NCBI GenBank assembly: GCA_938036345.1
Contig: CALHPJ010000008.1
Coordinates: forward strand, 1-49,803
Source: an uncultured Thermofilaceae archaeon
GTDB taxonomy: Archaea; Thermoproteota; Thermoprotei; Thermofilales; Thermofilaceae
Direction: 5' to 3'
DNA: 49,803 nucleotides
Part shown: in pieces, positions 25,645 through 33,157 of the stretch
How positions within the stretch are numbered: the first letter of the stretch is position 1
Layout of the letters: the number at the start of each line of letters is the position of its first letter
The notes under the pieces: generated by a model
What the model saw: the letters and a program-made list of their open reading frames with translations, nothing else
Database searches by the model: none
What the model was told of the DNA's origin: nothing
Program-made: the position numbers and the translations under genes

Positions 25645-27147
25645 GTGGGCGGGAGGCAGCTAGCTAAATGGCTTCTTGGACCGGCAATTTTCCTGCTGCT
25701 GCTGGCAATCCCTCCCCTCCCCTTAATCGAAACGGCTGCAAGGGAAGTCAACGCAGTGAGCCCGAAAGCCCCCCAGATTGCTTTAGGCGTCCTAACGTGG
25801 GTCGCGACTTGGTGGGTCTTCGAGGTGGTACCGCTTGGTCTTACAGGCTTGCTAGCCGCCGCCATATTCAGCCTACTGGGTTACGTAGCGTGGAGCGAGG
25901 CGCTCCGCAGCTTTGCCGACCCCATAATCTGGGTTTTCATAGGCGGCTTTACACTGGCGAAGGCGTTCAGGGTTTGGGGGCTCGACAAGAGGGTCGCGCT
26001 TAGGGTTGCGCGGGTTTACAGGGGGGATAACCCCATGCTCGCGGCGCTCTTCATCGCATGCCTACCGGTTTTCCTGCTCACGGTAACCGGCTCAATAACC
26101 GCCTCAACATCCATAGTCTACCCCATAGTGCTCTCGTACCTCGAGCTGCTGAAGCTCTCCCCGAGCTTCGCGGAAGCCGCCATGCTATGCTTGGGCGAAG
26201 CCGCTACAGCGGGGGCCATGCTCTTCCTAATTAGTACGCCCCCCAACCTCGTGGCTAAGCAGGTGCTGGAGCAGCACATCCCAAACTTCAGGCTGACGTT
26301 CTTCGACTGGCTCCTCGTCGGCACCCCTCAAGCGGTAATCGGGTTGATCATCTCGTGGCTCGTAGTCTTCAAGGTTGTGAAGGTGGAGGAGAAGCGGGTT
26401 TCCTGGGTAAGCGAGGCGAGCAGGGCGGAGGCCAGCGCCCTCGGCAGAATGAGCGTAGAGGAGAAAATGGTTCTCGCGGTTTTCCTAGCCACCCTGCTTC
26501 TCTGGCTGATCCCGGGCGCCCTCTCAATCGCGTCCTCCCTAGAACCGGGTTTAAGCTGGATAGCGGCGTCGGTGTCAAAGCTACTGCCGGAGGCTGCCCC
26601 AGCCGCTTTAGCCGTGGTTTTACTAGGCCTGTTAAGGGGCCGCAAGCGCCCACTGCTTACCTTCGAGGAAATAGCTTCGGGCATAGACTGGAACGTAATC
26701 TTCCTTTTCGGCGGGGGTATAGCGATGGGTAAAGCGCTGGACGCCAGCGGCTTCTCCAGGTGGCTCGCCCTTGCGATAACCAATGCGGGTGTAGAGCTGA
26801 ACCCTTTCACCCTCTCCGCTGTCGGGGCGCTGGTCGGCTTCGCTATCACGTTCCCGGCTTCGAATACAGCTTCGGCCATTGTGTCGGTCCCCCTGGTGGC
26901 CTCAATCGCTAGGGGCGCCGGGTTAAACCCGGCTTCCCCCGTTATCGCGACAGCCCTAGCGTGCTCCATATCGAGCGCCATCCCCTCCACCACGCCGCCC
27001 ATGGCGATAGTTTACGGGTCGGGGAAGGTCAGTATGAAGAGCATGTTCAAAGCGGGAATAGTATCCGACGTGACACGCCTGGCCATCCTAGTGCTCACCG
27101 AACCCTACCTTGTCGGCTTGCTTTTACAGCTGAAAGGCTTACCCTGA
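25645..27147 (+). CDS. SLC13/DASS-family anion transporter
   Basis: The 500-residue protein has about eleven membrane helices and the repeated Ser-Asn-Thr-type substrate and ion loops of this family: SITAST in the first half and SNTASAIVSVPL in the second. Members carry dicarboxylates, citrate, sulfate or phosphate, often with sodium; the substrate cannot be told from these motifs. GTG at 25645 lies 26 bases below a TATA-like box at about 25616-25623. It is a single gene. If citrate or dicarboxylates are the cargo, it would feed the short TCA branch encoded at 6.5-10.7 kb, but that is only inference. Confidence 0.85.
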   Translation: MGGRQLAKWLLGPAIFLLLLAIPPLPLIETAAREVNAVSPKAPQIALGVLTWVATWWVFEVVPLGLTGLLAAAIFSLLGYVAWSEALRSFADPIIWVFIGGFTLAKAFRVWGLDKRVALRVARVYRGDNPMLAALFIACLPVFLLTVTGSITASTSIVYPIVLSYLELLKLSPSFAEAAMLCLGEAATAGAMLFLISTPPNLVAKQVLEQHIPNFRLTFFDWLLVGTPQAVIGLIISWLVVFKVVKVEEKRVSWVSEASRAEASALGRMSVEEKMVLAVFLATLLLWLIPGALSIASSLEPGLSWIAASVSKLLPEAAPAALAVVLLGLLRGRKRPLLTFEEIASGIDWNVIFLFGGGIAMGKALDASGFSRWLALAITNAGVELNPFTLSAVGALVGFAITFPASNTASAIVSVPLVASIARGAGLNPASPVIATALACSISSAIPSTTPPMAIVYGSGKVSMKSMFKAGIVSDVTRLAILVLTEPYLVGLLLQLKGLP

Positions 27148-27267
27148 GCTTTCAACGAACTTTAACGCGTCTACGCGGCGAACCAGCCCGCAGGGCCTGT
27201 TCCCGGGTGCAAGGGTTGTGCGGCGAGCCAAACGGCAGGGCTGCGGCGAGTTTGGCGCGGTTCCCCT

Positions 27268-28152
27268 CTAACCCTTCACTGTAACCGTTACCCTGGACGT
27301 AAACCTTCTCTGGCTCCACTCGGCGTAGGGGAAGCTCGCTTCCACGGCGTAGGTGCCTTCCTCATTGAGGGTTACCCTGTACTCCGCGTGTAGGTTTCCG
27401 GAGGCCTCCAGCTTACGCTGCTGCACCACCTGAATGCAGGGAGCGCCGGGATTGTAGCCCACGGGGAACAGCTCAACGGGCTCGGCCTGCTCCCGGTACA
27501 GGAGCACCTTGAAGTCGGGGTGGCACGGCGTCGGCGACTCGTACGCGAAATCCTCCTGCGCCAGGTTGAAAGCTGAAACGCGCAACTCCAGGGTGCGCCC
27601 TCTATCGACGCTCAGGGAGCTTGCCCTTACGAGGATGATGACGCCTTCCCGGCCTGCGAGGAAACTGCTTATCCCGCGTAGCAGGTCGGCAAGGTACAGC
27701 AGCTCGCCGGGTACCTCGCTGAGGTCCGTCCACTGGTAAGTGGCGACTTTCCCGCCTCTGCGGATGGCAAGGCTGTACACGAAGTGGTCAGCACCCCCGC
27801 CCGGTTCTAGCTTTAAACCATCGGGGTGCGATTTTAGCAATTGCTCAACCCTGCTATCCAGCTCCGTTAAAATCTGCTCCGGTAGCGTGGAGGTTCCCAG
27901 GGTTTCCCTCTTTACCCTGTACGTCAAGCTCCCGTCGGGGTAGAGCCTAAAGCCGTCATCCCTGCCCCAAAAGCCGCCTGTAACGTTAAACTCTAGGACG
28001 GCGTCCCCCCTCCTCTCAGAACCCGCGAGTAAGAGGAGGGCAACCGCTGCTGTTAAAGCGAGCGCCGGGATGCCGGCCAAGTACATACTTACCCTTGCCT
28101 TCATTTCCTCCCGGGAAAACCGCTTACGCGCTCTTATTTTTCCTTTCGGCAC
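27268..28152 (-). CDS. membrane-anchored protein resembling protease inhibitors (emfourin-like and BsuPI-like)
   Basis: The 294-residue protein has an N-terminal membrane helix (about residues 21-44). Residues 53-165 resemble the emfourin protease-inhibitor family: a GGFWGRDDGFRL start, a DGSLTYRV strand, a Leu-rich helix, and GADHFVYSLAIRRGGK followed by VPGELLYLADLL. Residues 172-294 resemble the BsuPI inhibitor beta-sandwich (LELRVSAFNLAQEDFAY...DFKVLLY). I recall these patterns rather than a search result, so the family calls are tentative. GTG at 28152 is 26-28 bases from a TATA box shared with the divergent peptidase gene. Cell-surface control of a secreted protease is a plausible role. 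Confidence 0.55.
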   Translation of the reverse strand: MPKGKIRARKRFSREEMKARVSMYLAGIPALALTAAVALLLLAGSERRGDAVLEFNVTGGFWGRDDGFRLYPDGSLTYRVKRETLGTSTLPEQILTELDSRVEQLLKSHPDGLKLEPGGGADHFVYSLAIRRGGKVATYQWTDLSEVPGELLYLADLLRGISSFLAGREGVIILVRASSLSVDRGRTLELRVSAFNLAQEDFAYESPTPCHPDFKVLLYREQAEPVELFPVGYNPGAPCIQVVQQRKLEASGNLHAEYRVTLNEEGTYAVEASFPYAEWSQRRFTSRVTVTVKG

Positions 28153-28173
28153 CGCGGGCCCGGAATCGGCGAG

Positions 28174-28183
28174 AAACTTAAAC
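28174..28183. promoter_or_regulatory. single TATA element shared by divergent genes
   Basis: The nearly symmetrical stretch aaacttaaac is the only AT-rich element between two divergent GTG starts at 28152 (minus) and 28203 (plus). Its centre is about 24-28 bases from each, the standard distance in this window. The same box, read on either strand, could serve both genes. Confidence 0.5.
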
Positions 28184-28202
28184 CACGGTCTGGCGGAGCC
28201 GT

Positions 28203-28825
28203 GTGGCGAGAATCCTGTTGACCGGCTTCGAGCCCTTCGGCGGCGAGGAGGTGAACCCGTCCGCTACAGTGGCCAGGAAAGCCGCGGAGGAGCTCGCAAA
28301 CCGCGGCTACGGGGCTCGCGCAGCGGTTTTACCGGTTTCGTTCAAGAGGGCTGGGTCCGAGCTTGTGGGTTTGCTGGACGAGAATAGGCCTGTGCTCGCG
28401 GTGTCTCTGGGGCTGCACGGGGGTGCCAGCCACCTAAGGCTTGAGCGCGTGGCTGTGAACATCAAGGATGCGCCGAAACCGGATAACGACGGCTGGCAGC
28501 CAGTCGACGAGCCGATAGACCCCGAGGGCCCCGCGGCCTACTTCTCCACGCTCCCCCTGAGGAAGATACTCGAAAGGCTAAGGGGGGAGGGGATCCCCGC
28601 GGCTATCTCATACTCAGCGGAACTTTTCTCTGCAACTTCGCAATGTACACCCTCCTACGCTACGCCGACCTAAACGGCTATCCGAGGCGCGCCGGCTTCA
28701 TCCACGTAGTCTACACGCCCGACGTAGCCGCCCGCAAGCCGAACCCCCCAGCCAGCCTCCCACTGGAGCTGCAGGTGAAGGCCGTAGTGCTGGCCGTAGA
28801 GCTGGCGCTTGAGTATCGGGCGTAG
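28203..28825 (+). pseudogene. pcp: pyrrolidone-carboxylate peptidase, one-base frameshift at active site
   Basis: The enzyme removes N-terminal pyroglutamate from peptides. Frame one runs from GTG at 28203 with LLTGFEPFGGEEVNPS and the region of the catalytic Glu (LRLERVAVNIKD). Frame two continues from about 28619 with GTFLCNFAMY, which holds the catalytic Cys (codon 28631-28633), and FIHVVYTP with the catalytic His. Adding one G at the gcgga around 28619 restores SAGTFLCN and a normal protein of 207 residues. All else is intact, so this is a very recent lesion or a base-calling error. It is divergent from the inhibitor-like gene. Confidence 0.85.
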
Positions 28826-29008
28826 GGTGCGCCCCTGGAGCCTTGGCCCCGCTTTCAACGGGCGCCCGTTCTTCTGCATGCCTCAGCCCGAGTAGCGCAC
28901 AGTTGCTGCGAGTTGAGGTGCGAGCGTGCGTCCGGGAAGTCGCCTACCGGCGTCATTGAAGCCTTGTAAGCCGCTACCCCTAGCTATGAGGCGAGCCGTT
29001 CGCTCGGG

Positions 29009-29848
29009 TTAACCCGGTGCGCTGTGCTTCTCCAACCACTCGGACAAGTCCTTAAGTACAACCTCTTTCTCGATTTCGTTGAAGATCTCGTGCTTAAGGC
29101 CCCTGTACATTTTCAGCGTTTTATCAGGTGAGGGGAGCTTGTCGTACAGTTTCCGGGATGCCGTGGGGGGTACTAAACAGTCGTCTTCGCCGTGCATTAT
29201 GAGAGCCGGGACACTAATCCGCCCTACGGCGTTCCAGACCTCTGAGACCCCTTTCCCGAACTCCGCTAGAAGCCTGTACGTTGGGTCTTTGAAAACTAGG
29301 TGGTCTGCCAAGTATTTAGCGGCAACTTCCCCGTCTTTCGACAGGCAGCTGACTGCCACTGGCAGTCGGGTTCTCCCACTGGGCCTTAAGGTGCTAAGCA
29401 GCTTGAGAAGCAAGCCCGTCGCAGCCCCCACCCTCAGCTCCACTGCCGCGCCGCTGGTGATCAAGCCCGAGATTTCACCACCGAGTCTAGCGGCTGCGTG
29501 CACAGCTATTAAACCCCCCATGCTGTGGCCCAGCAGGAATGGCTTAACACCCCCCGCCTCTTCAGCCACCAGCCTGAGGAATGCCACAGTGTCCTCGATA
29601 AACTGGTTGAACGAGTCCACATAACCCCTAACTCCTTTCGACAAGCCGTGGCCCCTTAGGTCGTACATGTAGAGGGAGAACCCGCGCTCAGCGAGGAAGC
29701 AGCCTACGTGGGAGTACCTGCCCGAGTGCTCCGCGAAGCCGTGGACGCCCACAACCACCGCTTTAGGCCGCCCTCCTGGGACCCAAGCCCGCACCAGGGT
29801 TTCCAGGCCGGTTTGCAGCTTAACCTGCCTCTCTAGGGCTTCCGGCAC
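29009..29848 (-). CDS. alpha/beta hydrolase, monoacylglycerol lipase-like
   Basis: The 279-residue hydrolase has the full catalytic set: nucleophile Ser in GHSMGG, acid Asp in HGEDDCLVPP and His in LKHEIFNE, with the N-terminal VVGVHGFAEHSGRY typical of monoacylglycerol lipases and lysophospholipases. It is cytosolic. GTG at 29848 is preferred over a TTG at 29905 because the TATA-like box at 29871-29877 lies 26 bases upstream of it. In an archaeon without ester lipids the natural substrate may be a diet-derived or aromatic ester. A 180-base gap without visible features separates it from pcp. Confidence 0.87.
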   Translation of the reverse strand: MPEALERQVKLQTGLETLVRAWVPGGRPKAVVVGVHGFAEHSGRYSHVGCFLAERGFSLYMYDLRGHGLSKGVRGYVDSFNQFIEDTVAFLRLVAEEAGGVKPFLLGHSMGGLIAVHAAARLGGEISGLITSGAAVELRVGAATGLLLKLLSTLRPSGRTRLPVAVSCLSKDGEVAAKYLADHLVFKDPTYRLLAEFGKGVSEVWNAVGRISVPALIMHGEDDCLVPPTASRKLYDKLPSPDKTLKMYRGLKHEIFNEIEKEVVLKDLSEWLEKHSAPG

Positions 29849-29870
29849 GCCTCTTACTCCCCTTCTTTGG

Positions 29871-29897
29871 TAAAAATAGGAAACGCCACATATAATA
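29871..29897. promoter_or_regulatory. divergent TATA boxes between hydrolase and VOC genes
   Basis: The minus-strand box (taaaaat at 29871-29877 on the plus strand) lies 26 bases from the hydrolase GTG at 29848. The plus-strand box tataata (29891-29897) lies about 35 bases before the ATG at 29929, which allows a leader of about nine bases. Confidence 0.5.
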
Positions 29898-29928
29898 CCT
29901 CTCAACGTTTAGAGCCCGAGGACCCAGT

Positions 29929-30381
29929 ATGGTCGAAAATGGGAAAAGCCTCGGCAGGGTGGTTCAAGTAGCGTTAGTCGTCAGGGATGTCGAGCGGGTT
30001 GCCGAGAACTGGGCCCGTCTGCTCGGAGTTGAAAAACCCAAGGTGATCGAAACGGAGGAGTGGGACAAGACCCACATGGTGTACAGGGGAGCGCCCTCTC
30101 GCGGCAGAGCTAAGCTCGCGTTCTTCGAATTCGAGAATATAGTCCTTGAGCTTATCGAGCCGCTGGGCGGCCCCAGCACCTGGAGCGAGTTCCTGGAGAA
30201 GCACGGCCCCGGGATCCACCACATTGCGTTCGAGGTGGAGGACATGGGAGAGGGGATTAGCAAGCTGGAGGGAAGCGGGGGCGAGCTAGTCCAGCGGGGC
30301 GACTTCACCGGTGGGTCCTACGCGTACGTGGACGCCCGCGCTACGCTGGGTGCTATTATCGAGCTGCTGAGCTATAGGTGA
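29929..30381 (+). CDS. VOC-family protein, methylmalonyl-CoA epimerase/glyoxalase-like
   Basis: The 150-residue protein has two beta-alpha-beta-beta-beta modules of the vicinal-oxygen-chelate fold. The first begins VVQVALVVRDVERVAENW, the second IHHIAFEVEDMGEGISKLE. The metal ligands expected in epimerases (Gln/His early, His in GPGIHHIAF, Glu near LGAIIELLSYR) are plausible. No methylmalonyl-CoA mutase genes lie nearby, so the epimerase call stays open; other VOC enzymes fit equally. ATG start at 29929. Confidence 0.8.
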   Translation: MVENGKSLGRVVQVALVVRDVERVAENWARLLGVEKPKVIETEEWDKTHMVYRGAPSRGRAKLAFFEFENIVLELIEPLGGPSTWSEFLEKHGPGIHHIAFEVEDMGEGISKLEGSGGELVQRGDFTGGSYAYVDARATLGAIIELLSYR

Positions 30382-30467
30382 GCCCCTTAATCAGACCCAT
30401 TTTTTAAAGCGGTCGGGAGGCGGGTCGGCTAAAGATACTGTTTTTACCGAGGTTTCAATCACCTCCC

Positions 30468-31456
30468 GTGCTGGCTGCTAGGCTTTATGAGCCCTGGAAA
30501 CTGGTTGTGGAGGACATCGAGCGGCCTGAGCCTCCGCACGGGTGGGCGTTGATCAGGAGCGTGGCGGTGGGGATCTGCGGCACGGATAAGGCGTTCTTCA
30601 CGGGAACGTACCCGCTCTTCAAGTCGCCCATAGTCCTCGGGCATGAGGCCGTGGGGGTGGTGGAGGGGGGCCCAGCGGCCTGAGGGGGAGGCTGGTGGTC
30701 ACAGAGATCAACTTTCCCTGCTGGAGGTGCTACTACTGCCGCTCGGGGCTTTACACACATTGCCCTCACAAGAAGACGCTGGGCATAGATTTCGACGGGG
30801 GGTTAGCAGAGTACTTTACAGCCCCGCTGGAGGCGCTGCACCCGGTGGATGGCTTAGACCCTGCGGAGGCAACGGAGGTTGAACCCCTCGCTGCCGTGTT
30901 GAACGCCGTTGGGCAGGTGGCACCGGCCCCCAGCGCGAGGGCTGCGGTGATAGGAAGTGGGAACCTGGCTCTGCTTACGTGCCAGGTGCTTAAGCTCATG
31001 GGGGTGGACCACGTAGCCGTTGTGAGACCCGACAGCCCTAAAGCCAAGCACCTAGCCAGTTTGGGGATCGCCACTGTGCCGCTGCAGGATGCTGCAGTCT
31101 ACGCCTCCGAGAACACGCCGGAGGGCTTAGGGTTCGACTTCGTCTTCGAGTGCAGCGGGGATCCCTCGGCGCTTAACCTAGCAATAAGGATAGCGAGGCC
31201 GAGAGGGGTTATTCACTTGAAGTCGACCCCGGGCTCGCCCTTCACAGCGGATATGACGCAGGCTGTGGTGAAGGAGCTCAGGATTGTAGGCACGAGGTGC
31301 GGGGGGTTTGCCGAGTTCGGTAAGGCGGTGGAGCTGCTTAAAGCCGGAAAAGTAAGGCCGATCATCACGAGCACGTTCGAGGGCGTTGAAAACGCTGAGG
31401 AGGCGCTGAGAAGATCGTTGGAGAGGGCTGAAGTGAAGGTTGTAATCAGACTGTAA
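30468..31456 (+). pseudogene. zinc-dependent alcohol/sugar dehydrogenase, one-base frameshift
   Basis: Frame one (30468-30683) encodes the catalytic zinc site residues CGTD and GHEAVG and ends at a premature TGA. Frame two continues from about 30665 to 31456 with the four-Cys structural zinc loop (CWRCYYC...THC) and the Rossmann motif GSGNLALLT. One added G in the run of six G at 30665-30670 joins them as VVEGGPSGLRGRLVVTE with nothing missing, giving a medium-chain dehydrogenase of about 329 residues. The substrate may be a polyol or sugar. GTG at 30468 lies 25 bases below a box at 30441-30447. Real pseudogene or sequencing slip cannot be told apart here. Confidence 0.82.
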
Positions 31457-31501
31457 CCCCTGGGCACGCACCGGTTCGGGAAAGAAAGGGGGAAGTTTTA
31501 G

Positions 31502-32170
31502 TTAAAAGGTCGGGGGCGGTGGTGGAGGAGGCGGCAGCCGCACAGGGTACCTCAGGTTGACGAAGAGCGATATTGCCTTGAAGGCGAACGCTCCGGAGAA
31601 GACCCCCAAGATGGCGGATCCAACCCAGGGGATCAGGCTGCCAATCGCGGAGGTTATCAAGCCGAAGACCACGATCAAGATGTACAGGATGACGTAGTTT
31701 CCGAGCCCGAACGCCTGTATAAGGTTCCAAGCTTCGCCGAAAGCGAAGATTTTGGAGAAATCGTCCGTCCTCATGAATATGGCGAGGGCGGGCAAACCTA
31801 TGAACAATATCGCGATGACCATTAGAACGCCCACAGCGATGAGCGTCCAACCGAGGAGTCGACCGGGAAATCCGCCGAAAAGCATGCTCGCGAAACCTAC
31901 GGCCATGATTATCAGCGGTACGAAAGCGTAGACCAGCGCGGCTATAACGAGCTTCAAACCTTCGACAAAAAGGCCGCCGAAATCGTCCAGCTTCGGCGGC
32001 TCCTTTAAGTCGAACCTGACAACCCGCTTGAAGTAGCCTAGGACTATAAAGTTCACAACCGGGATGACGTTCAGCACGATTAGGAGTATGAGGTTACCGA
32101 TATCTCCTAGAAGCTTCACCATGAAACTCCAGCTTTCAGAAGCGATCTCGCCAACGCCCGATTGACCCAT
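31502..32170 (-). CDS. DUF4013 integral membrane protein
   Basis: The 222-residue protein has five or six membrane helices and the DUF4013 pattern (GYFKRVVRFDLKEPPKLDDFGGLFVEGLK), common in archaea. The function of the family is unknown. It ends in a run of eight prolines. ATG at 32170 with AT-rich boxes near 32203-32212, about 37 bases upstream, suggests a short leader. It is convergent with the dehydrogenase gene. Confidence 0.85.
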   Translation of the reverse strand: MGQSGVGEIASESWSFMVKLLGDIGNLILLIVLNVIPVVNFIVLGYFKRVVRFDLKEPPKLDDFGGLFVEGLKLVIAALVYAFVPLIIMAVGFASMLFGGFPGRLLGWTLIAVGVLMVIAILFIGLPALAIFMRTDDFSKIFAFGEAWNLIQAFGLGNYVILYILIVVFGLITSAIGSLIPWVGSAILGVFSGAFAFKAISLFVNLRYPVRLPPPPPPPPTF

Positions 32171-32578
32171 AAAGCTCTCCCTTCACTCATTTCTACTCAC
32201 GGAATATATAAAATTTTGCTTTCAAACATTGCCATTAAACCTAACCACATATGGAGTATATTATTTCACCAGAGTATGCAACTACTTAGTTACTGCCGTT
32301 TACCGCAAAAATCGAGTTAGTTTCGATATAAAGTCTCATGGTACGCATTGGAAAACTTAACGATCAGTAGGCTTCCCCACCGAACCTAAAAAGTTAAATG
32401 GAGAGGTTTTCGAGGACGCGCTCACCCTCGAACCCCAGGTTAACTGCTCGACCGCTCTCAGGACGTTTCAACCCCGGAGTCCTAGCGGTTTACCGGCCGG
32501 GACGAAGCAGCCCGGCCGCCTTCGTGCTCAGCGGAGTGAGACGTTAAGCATGAATACTCCCGGTTACACATCCCCCCT
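32171..32578. other. 408-base gap with promoters and a candidate structured RNA
   Basis: There is no convincing protein-coding frame. The left 230 bases are AT-rich and hold the DUF4013 promoter (about 32203-32212), further TATA-like runs, and cctaaaaagttaaa at about 32386-32399. From 32409 to 32525 the sequence turns GC-rich and can form several perfect stems, listed separately. The nitroreductase promoter must lie around 32542-32553. Confidence 0.5.
32409..32525 (+). ncRNA. candidate structured RNA with three hairpins
   Basis: Three stems follow one another. TTCGAGG (32409-32415) pairs with CCTCGAA (32426-32432). ACCGCT and AGGAC (32451-32456, 32460-32464) pair with GTCCT and AGCGGT (32479-32489) around a three-base bulge. 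CGGCCGGG (32494-32501) pairs with CCCGGCCG (32511-32518), or alternatively ACGAAG (32502-32507) pairs with CTTCGT (32520-32525). A TATA-like run at about 32386-32399 lies upstream. No tRNA, SRP, RNase P or 5S pattern was recognised. The strand is chosen from the promoter-like run only. Confidence 0.3.
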
Positions 32579-33100
32579 ATGGAGAGCGAAAAGTGCCTTG
32601 AAGCCCTTCTAACCAGGAGGAGTATCAGGCGGTTTAAGCCCGACGACGTGCCCCTCGACCTGGTTCTTAAGGCCGTTGACGTGGCCCGCTTTGCGCCCAG
32701 CGCTAGGAACGGGCAGCCGTGGGAGTTGGTCGTGGTTCGCGATAAGGAGCGGCGCGAAAAGCTGTCGAAGATACATCCGTGGGCAAGGTACGCCGCCGAA
32801 GCCCCGGTTGCAATCGTGGTGCTGTCCGATACCCGGAGGGCTCCCGACTCCTACATGATCGACGGCTCCCTCGTAGCCATGTACCTTTGGCTCGCCCTTC
32901 ACTGCCTCGGCCTAGGCGCCGTGTGGCTCCACACCGTGCCCGTGGCCGACACCGTCAGGAGGATTATCGGTGCACCGGACCACCTCTTCCCCGTAGCCCT
33001 CTTTGCGGTAGGCTACCCTGACGAGCGGCCGGCGGCCAGGCCCAGGCGGGAGGTCAGGGACATAGTACACTTGGAGAGCTTCGGCAGCAAGCTGGAGTAG
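32579..33100 (+). CDS. nitroreductase-family flavoprotein
   Basis: The 173-residue protein is a short member of the FMN-dependent nitroreductase family. It starts with LLTRRSIRRFKPDDVPLDLV, the FMN phosphate-binding Arg pair, and has FAPSARNGQPWELVVVRD and a C-terminal GLGAVWLH and ALFAVGYPDE. Such enzymes reduce quinones, nitro compounds or flavins with NAD(P)H, or act in cofactor synthesis; the real substrate is unknown. ATG start at 32579. Confidence 0.88.
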   Translation: MESEKCLEALLTRRSIRRFKPDDVPLDLVLKAVDVARFAPSARNGQPWELVVVRDKERREKLSKIHPWARYAAEAPVAIVVLSDTRRAPDSYMIDGSLVAMYLWLALHCLGLGAVWLHTVPVADTVRRIIGAPDHLFPVALFAVGYPDERPAARPRREVRDIVHLESFGSKLE

Positions 33101-33157
33101 CGGATCTGGTAGTTACCTATTTTTACCTATGTGGGAGGCAGCCCGTGGTAGGCGCTT

